From Pleomorphomonas sp. JP5 (GTDB lineage Bacteria; Pseudomonadota; Alphaproteobacteria; Rhizobiales; Pleomorphomonadaceae), in NCBI RefSeq assembly GCF_023721815.1, contig NZ_JAMDLI010000022.1, positions 310,001 through 374,000 on the forward strand: a stretch of 64,000 bases of DNA, read 5' to 3'. The translations under genes and the position numbers were made by a program. This document shows positions 60,122 to 64,000 of this stretch, piece by piece (the first letter of the stretch is position 1; every line of letters starts with the position of its first letter). The notes beneath the pieces were generated by a model, which made no database searches, was not told the DNA's origin, and saw only the letters and a list, made by a program, of their open reading frames with translations.

Positions 60122-60277
60122 CAGGGCTTGCATCCCGATCGTCGCGGCGGCGAGCTTGAGGAAGCCTTCGTGCGAGAGTTGCGTCTTGTCGTAGTGCGTT
60201 GCGCTGCGACGGAGCTGCTCGAGGCGATTGGACACGCGCTCGATGCGGTTGCGATCCTTGTGGGCTTTGAAGTCGCA
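60122..60277 (-). pseudogene. C-terminal remnant of an IS5-family transposase
   Basis: On the minus strand, 52 codons read CDFKAHKDRNRIERVSNRLEQ and then RRSATHYDKTQLSHEGFLKL, closely matching the C-terminal end of IS5-type transposases (K.RNRIERVFN.LKQFRRIATRYDK pattern). No start, no N-terminal catalytic part, no intact frame and no terminal inverted repeats were found. The frame continues with unrelated residues. It sits between lexA and nhaA and marks an old insertion. Confidence 0.6.
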
Positions 60278-60375
60278 GGATGGCGGATCGATGAGACCTG
60301 CGACCGGGCGAGGCCATCGCTCGGTCGCTTTGCGTTTGTGGCTGACGGATTGCGGCAGAGACGCCGCAGGACCGT

Positions 60376-61575
60376 TCAGCTTGCGGCGGTGGCGGCTTGG
60401 CGGCGCCCGAAGCTTGCGAGGCAGATGGCGCCGAGAACGCCGGAGGCAAGCGAGCCCAGCAGAATGCCGATCTTGACGTGATCCTGAACCGACGGGTCGT
60501 CAAAGGCGAGCAACCCGATGAAGAGCGACATCGTGAAGCCGATGCCGCACAGGAGCGACGTTCCGGCCATCTGTCCCCAGCTGGCGCTCGCCGGGAGGTG
60601 AGCGACACCCAGTTTGACCAGTACGGCCACCGTCCCCATGACGCCGATCAGCTTGCCCAGCATCAACCCGCCGGCGATGCCCATCGTCAACGGTTCGGCG
60701 AACACGCCCATCGACAGGCCGGCAAGGGAGACGCCGGCGTTGGCAAAGCCGAACAAGGGCACGATCAGGAAAGCGACCGGCTTGTGGAGGGCATTCTCCA
60801 GCCGATGAAGCGGCGATTCCGCATGGTCTGCTTCCGGGGTGCCCGGCGTCGGCTTGAGCGGAATGGTCAAGGCCAGCATCACGCCGGCCAGGGTAGCGTG
60901 GACGCCGGAGGCGAACACGAGCACCCATAGCCCAACTCCCAGAACCAGATACGGCCAGAGCGCCATCACCTTGGCCCGGTTCAGGCCGATAAGCGCGGCG
61001 AGGACAACAGCGGTGCCGCCGAGCGCCCACAGGTTGAGATCGGCCGTATAGAACAGCGCGATGACGATGACGGCGCCCAGATCGTCGATGATGGCGAGCG
61101 CGGCCAGGAAGATCTTGAGGGAGCTCGGGACCCGGGAGCCGAAAAGCGAGATGACGCCGAGCGCGAAGGCGATGTCGGTGGCGGTTGGAATGGCCCAGCC
61201 TCTCAGCGACGACGGATCGCTCCAGTTGAGGGCCACGTAAATCAGGGCGGGAAACAGCATGCCGCCGGCCGCGGCGGCGCCGGGAAGGATGCGCCGGCTC
61301 CAGCTCGACAGCTGGCCGTCCAGCATCTCTCGCTTGATCTCCAGTCCGACCAGCAGGAAGAACACCGCCATCAAGGCGTCATTGATCCAGTGCTGGAGGC
61401 TTAGGGGGCCAAGGTAGACGTGAAGCGCATCGAAATAGGTGTCAGCAAAGGACGAGTTGGCCGTCAGAATGGCCAGCGCGGCGACAACCATCAGAACGAG
61501 GCCGCCAGAAGCCTCTCCATCCAGGAACCGGCGAAGCGTAGACTGGATGTGCTTCGGTTCGATCGGCAAAGACAT
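60376..61575 (-). CDS. nhaA: Na+/H+ antiporter NhaA
   Basis: NhaA expels sodium in exchange for protons and supports growth in salt and alkaline conditions. The 399-residue protein has about 12 helices and the key motifs IPTATDIAFALGV and ALAIIDDLGAVIVIALFY, with the ion-binding Asp pair in the IDDLG segment. GGAGTGA lies seven bases before the start. It is monocistronic, and an old IS remnant lies downstream. Confidence 0.95.
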   Translation of the reverse strand: MSLPIEPKHIQSTLRRFLDGEASGGLVLMVVAALAILTANSSFADTYFDALHVYLGPLSLQHWINDALMAVFFLLVGLEIKREMLDGQLSSWSRRILPGAAAAGGMLFPALIYVALNWSDPSSLRGWAIPTATDIAFALGVISLFGSRVPSSLKIFLAALAIIDDLGAVIVIALFYTADLNLWALGGTAVVLAALIGLNRAKVMALWPYLVLGVGLWVLVFASGVHATLAGVMLALTIPLKPTPGTPEADHAESPLHRLENALHKPVAFLIVPLFGFANAGVSLAGLSMGVFAEPLTMGIAGGLMLGKLIGVMGTVAVLVKLGVAHLPASASWGQMAGTSLLCGIGFTMSLFIGLLAFDDPSVQDHVKIGILLGSLASGVLGAICLASFGRRQAATAAS

Positions 61576-61749
61576 AGATTATCACTCCAAAAAGCTGGAA
61601 GTTGATCAAAGGTCTCCGTCGACTTCGGGTTACCCGTAGCGCACGCAGCACGCGCTATTTTGTCACTATGCTATCGCAGTGAGCACCATATTTCCACGTA
61701 GATAGCTATCGCCAAGGGCTTCAACAACAGGCGAAGTTCCCGATCGAGG

Positions 61750-62655
61750 CTATGCCGTGAACGAACATCTACTCAGGGCAAAGTCCGACGCCTCGAACTC
61801 GGCGCCGCCTTCGGTCAAGCCATCGCTAAAGCTGGCTACGGTCACGCCGCGATCCACATCCGGGAAATGATAGACGGCATTCGTGGAAAACGGTCCGCCG
61901 CCGGTGTGCCCGATGACACGTCCCGATCCACTGAAGCTACCGATCATCAGGCCGAGACCATAGCTGCATTCCGTCCATGGGCGGCCTTCCAGGGCTCCGC
62001 CCAGCGGCAGGGATTGGCGCATCTCGCCCAACATGGACTCGCTCAGAAGCGCCCCGGTGACGAGGCCATGAAGAAGCAGTGCGGCATCCTCGGCCGTTCC
62101 CATCAGGCAGCCATGATAGACCCATCCTGGATGGTAGCTGTCCGCACCGCGCCAATGGACGCGCCGGAACTGCTCGCGGGTGGTCGCAAGCTCCAGGCTT
62201 TTCAGCCCGAGCGGGCGGCTGACGGTTTCCTCGACAAGGGCGGCGAGAGACAGCCCCGAGGCCGCCTCGATCCATTCCTTCGCCAGCATGTAGCCGACGT
62301 TGGAATAGGCCCAGCTCTGGCCGGGGGCGAACAAGAAGCCCTTTGCCATGGTGGCGCCGAGAAGCCTGTCGCGTGGCCACGGAGGCTCCTCGGCGGCAAC
62401 TGCACGGTGATAGTCGACAAGCGACGCGTAGTCCGGCAAGCCGGCGGTGTGGTTCAGCAACTGCCGAAGCGTGAAGCGCTCGCCGGTGATCTCGTCGTCC
62501 AGATCCACCTTGCCACTTTCGTGGAGTTTCAGGGCGCAGATGGCGATGACGGTCTTCGTGAAACTCCAGTAGGGAAACAGCAGCGACGCCTTGCCCCGCG
62601 AGGCCCGAGTGCCATCGGCGGAGATCCGAAACGAGTGGATGGTCGTTGCCTGCAT
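61750..62655 (-). CDS. Serine hydrolase, class C beta-lactamase/esterase family
   Basis: This 301-residue protein of the beta-lactamase (PF00144) superfamily has the nucleophile motif SFTK at residues 31-34, YSN at 115-117, and HTGG near residue 256 in place of the KTG box. It has no signal peptide, so it is probably cytoplasmic and more likely an esterase or peptidase than a resistance enzyme. The start at 62655 has GGAG five bases upstream; an in-frame ATG at 62727 adds unrelated residues. It is downstream of a 56-codon ORF and a DUF5107-type TPR gene on the same strand. Confidence 0.85.
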   Translation of the reverse strand: MQATTIHSFRISADGTRASRGKASLLFPYWSFTKTVIAICALKLHESGKVDLDDEITGERFTLRQLLNHTAGLPDYASLVDYHRAVAAEEPPWPRDRLLGATMAKGFLFAPGQSWAYSNVGYMLAKEWIEAASGLSLAALVEETVSRPLGLKSLELATTREQFRRVHWRGADSYHPGWVYHGCLMGTAEDAALLLHGLVTGALLSESMLGEMRQSLPLGGALEGRPWTECSYGLGLMIGSFSGSGRVIGHTGGGPFSTNAVYHFPDVDRGVTVASFSDGLTEGGAEFEASDFALSRCSFTA

Positions 62656-62701
62656 GACAGCTCCATACCAATTCGATCGCGTTCCGTCTTGCGGTTTGGC
62701 G

Positions 62702-62872
62702 TCAGCTGCCTCGCTGCACCAGAGCATCGAGCGTGATGTGCTCCTCTAGCATCGCGTCGGGGGAAGGAGACCGGTTTCCGTATCCAGATTCCAGATTCCA
62801 GCCGAGAACGGCCGTGCCTTGCGTCGAGAGCGTCAGCTCGGTGACTTCGGTTTCAAGGCACGGCGCGTTCAT
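62702..62872 (-). CDS. 56-residue small ORF of unknown function
   Basis: A 56-codon frame starts with ATG at 62872, six bases after AGGAGG, one of the best ribosome sites in the window. It is acidic (MNAPCLETEVTEL…) and has a Gly/Asn/Ser/Pro-rich middle (GYGNRSPSPD). No family was recognised and there is no signal peptide or membrane helix. Its start lies 11 bases after the stop of the upstream TPR gene, and the serine-hydrolase gene begins 46 bases after it. A translated small protein or peptide precursor is possible; function is unknown. Confidence 0.5.
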   Translation of the reverse strand: MNAPCLETEVTELTLSTQGTAVLGWNLESGYGNRSPSPDAMLEEHITLDALVQRGS

Positions 62873-62883
62873 GTGGGGCCTCC

Positions 62884-64000
62884 TCAGCTATTGGGAAGAT
62901 CGCTGAGGAGGTCGGCTGCGAGCGCGTGGTTGGGGTCCAGCTTCAGGGCGGCCTGAAGATGCTCGCGGCCGTTTTCCTTGTCGCCGAGGCCGATGGCGGC
63001 TTCGGCGAGCATGACGTGGGCGGAGACGCGACGACGAAGCTGAAGGTCGTCATCGAACAGCAGCATGGTTGGCAGAGAGGTGGCGAAGTAGTCGATCTTC
63101 GCCGGCGTCTCCATCGTCTCCTCTGCATAGGCGCGGAGTTCGCCCAGCAGTTTCTCCGCCTCATCCTTGCGTCCGAGCGCCAGAAGCGACAGGGCGGAGA
63201 AGAAAGTCTTCTCAGAATAGGCGCGTACCTCCATGCCCAGGAAGTCGCCGGCGAACTCGGCGGCCAGGGTCAGCCAGCGGCTTGCCTCTTCGTTGCGGCC
63301 GGCGTCGATGAGCGCCTTGCCCAGCCAGTAGTGGACGTCACTCTGGTTGGCGAGGAGATGACGCGCCTCGCCGAGCGAGTGCGGCGGATGGAGAGCCGCC
63401 TCGAACTGAGATACCGCCTTACCGGCGTCACCGGCCGCGAGCGCCTTGCGGCCAAGGCCCAGGTGACCGCGTACCCATTGATCGAGGGCGAGGCCTTCGC
63501 CGCCCTCCCAGGGCTGGAACAGACGTCCGGCAATCAGCGGGGCCGATTTCTCGGGCCGGCCGAGCTGATTGTAGAGGGCGGAGAGCTCGACGCTGAGATC
63601 GTCACGACAAGCCACGAGATCGAACCGACTTTCCAGTTCGGCGAGGCGTTCGGCCGGCGAGCGGCCGATGCGCTTCCAGAGCTGATCTCGCTCGTAGACG
63701 AGGCGGGCGTCGGACGGAGCCGCGGCCAGCGCCTTGTCGTAGGCGGTAACGGCTTTCTCCACCGAGCCCTCGATGTTGAAGTAGCCGATGCCGAGGTTGC
63801 GCCATGGGATCGACCACGATGGATCGATGGCGACGGACTTCTCCCACATGGCGATCGCGTCAGCATGGCGGCGGCGATCGTAGAGGAGGTTGCCGAGATA
63901 GCAGGGCGCTCGGCCATCGCAGGGGCTCATGGCGATTGCCGTTTCCAGCGCGGTGATATCTTCGAGACGGGCTGGGAAACAGTAATCGGGCGATGCCTTG
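62884..64000 (-). CDS. DUF5107-type TPR protein, C-terminal part (5' truncated by window edge)
   Basis: The frame is open from the stop at 62884 to the right edge (372 codons), so the N-terminus lies outside. It contains multiple tetratricopeptide repeats. The SPDYCFPARLEDITALETA, YLGNLLYDRRRHADAI, YFNIEGSVEKAVTAYDKAL and LLANQSDVHYWLGKAL segments match the C-terminal TPR region of large DUF5107 proteins. Those usually carry an N-terminal carbohydrate-related domain of about 300 residues and reach about 1000 residues. The role is probably protein or carbohydrate binding; nothing more can be said from this part. Confidence 0.85.
   Translation of the reverse strand, partial: KASPDYCFPARLEDITALETAIAMSPCDGRAPCYLGNLLYDRRRHADAIAMWEKSVAIDPSWSIPWRNLGIGYFNIEGSVEKAVTAYDKALAAAPSDARLVYERDQLWKRIGRSPAERLAELESRFDLVACRDDLSVELSALYNQLGRPEKSAPLIAGRLFQPWEGGEGLALDQWVRGHLGLGRKALAAGDAGKAVSQFEAALHPPHSLGEARHLLANQSDVHYWLGKALIDAGRNEEASRWLTLAAEFAGDFLGMEVRAYSEKTFFSALSLLALGRKDEAEKLLGELRAYAEETMETPAKIDYFATSLPTMLLFDDDLQLRRRVSAHVMLAEAAIGLGDKENGREHLQAALKLDPNHALAADLLSDLPNS

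Larger units (their letters stand above)
59859..60375. other. lexA–nhaA intergenic region
   Basis: These 517 bases contain the lexA promoter with its SOS box and, further right, the transposase remnant. No intact gene was found. Confidence 0.6.

Overview
The window is high-GC bacterial chromosome with closely packed genes on both strands. Gene content and order point to an alphaproteobacterium, most likely a Hyphomicrobiales (Rhizobiales) relative: tig–clpP–clpX–lon–hup–tRNA-Val, aminotransferase–hom–glpX, and gyrA–coaD–two cyclophilins–queA. A GTTC-N7-GTTC SOS box lies upstream of lexA, and a DUF1127 gene is followed by hairpins with CCUCCUCCC loops. Both are alphaproteobacterial signatures. 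The genus cannot be fixed from the sequence alone. No prophage, plasmid backbone or CRISPR array was seen; the only mobile-element trace is a short transposase remnant between lexA and nhaA.

Layout. 1-2.1 kb: a truncated class A beta-lactamase-like gene, a TfoX-N protein and a DUF4405 membrane protein. 2.1-9.8 kb: tRNA-Leu, then the protein-quality-control block (trigger factor, ClpP, ClpX, Lon), HU and tRNA-Val, with clear intrinsic terminators between units. 9.8-13.5 kb: a membrane PAS-GGDEF-EAL protein directly downstream of an orphan TRAP-type periplasmic binding protein. 13.8-24.7 kb: ccdA, aminotransferase, hom, glpX, a FrnE-like oxidoreductase, a PcaQ-like LysR regulator, recG, a hairpin-rich tandem repeat, tatD and a metallo-hydrolase. 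24.9-26.2 kb: three tandem paralogues of a ~52-residue DUF3563-like protein. 26.3-38.6 kb: mazG, two HAD phosphatases, guaB, an RsmB-like methyltransferase, an MFS carrier, a ModE-like regulator, a beta-CASP nuclease-like protein, a SLAC1/TDT channel, a nucleoside hydrolase and a DUF2087 protein. 38.9-42.7 kb: a CHASE-GGDEF-EAL protein and trmFO.

42.7-43.3 kb is the most striking region. On the minus strand a 52-residue DUF1127 gene is followed by nine consecutive hairpins whose stems differ but whose loops all carry (U)CCUCCUCCC-type anti-Shine-Dalgarno sequence. This matches the 'cuckoo'/CcsR stress-RNA family, and the array is long.

43.9-59.1 kb: an L,D-transpeptidase, NnrU, a TPR membrane protein, bamB, der, a nitroreductase, gyrA, a small secreted protein, coaD, two cyclophilins, a DUF817 protein, the Pit/DUF47 phosphate-uptake pair and queA. 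59.1-64 kb: lexA with its SOS box, an IS5-like remnant, nhaA, a serine hydrolase, an unlisted 56-codon ORF with a strong ribosome binding site, and the C-terminal part of a DUF5107-type TPR protein running off the right edge.

Most genes are housekeeping: proteostasis, translation, envelope assembly, DNA repair and nucleotide or amino-acid metabolism. The observations most worth following are the long cuckoo RNA array, the binding-protein/GGDEF-EAL pair that resembles NspS-MbaA, the tandem DUF3563 triplet, and the DUF5107/small ORF/serine hydrolase cluster.
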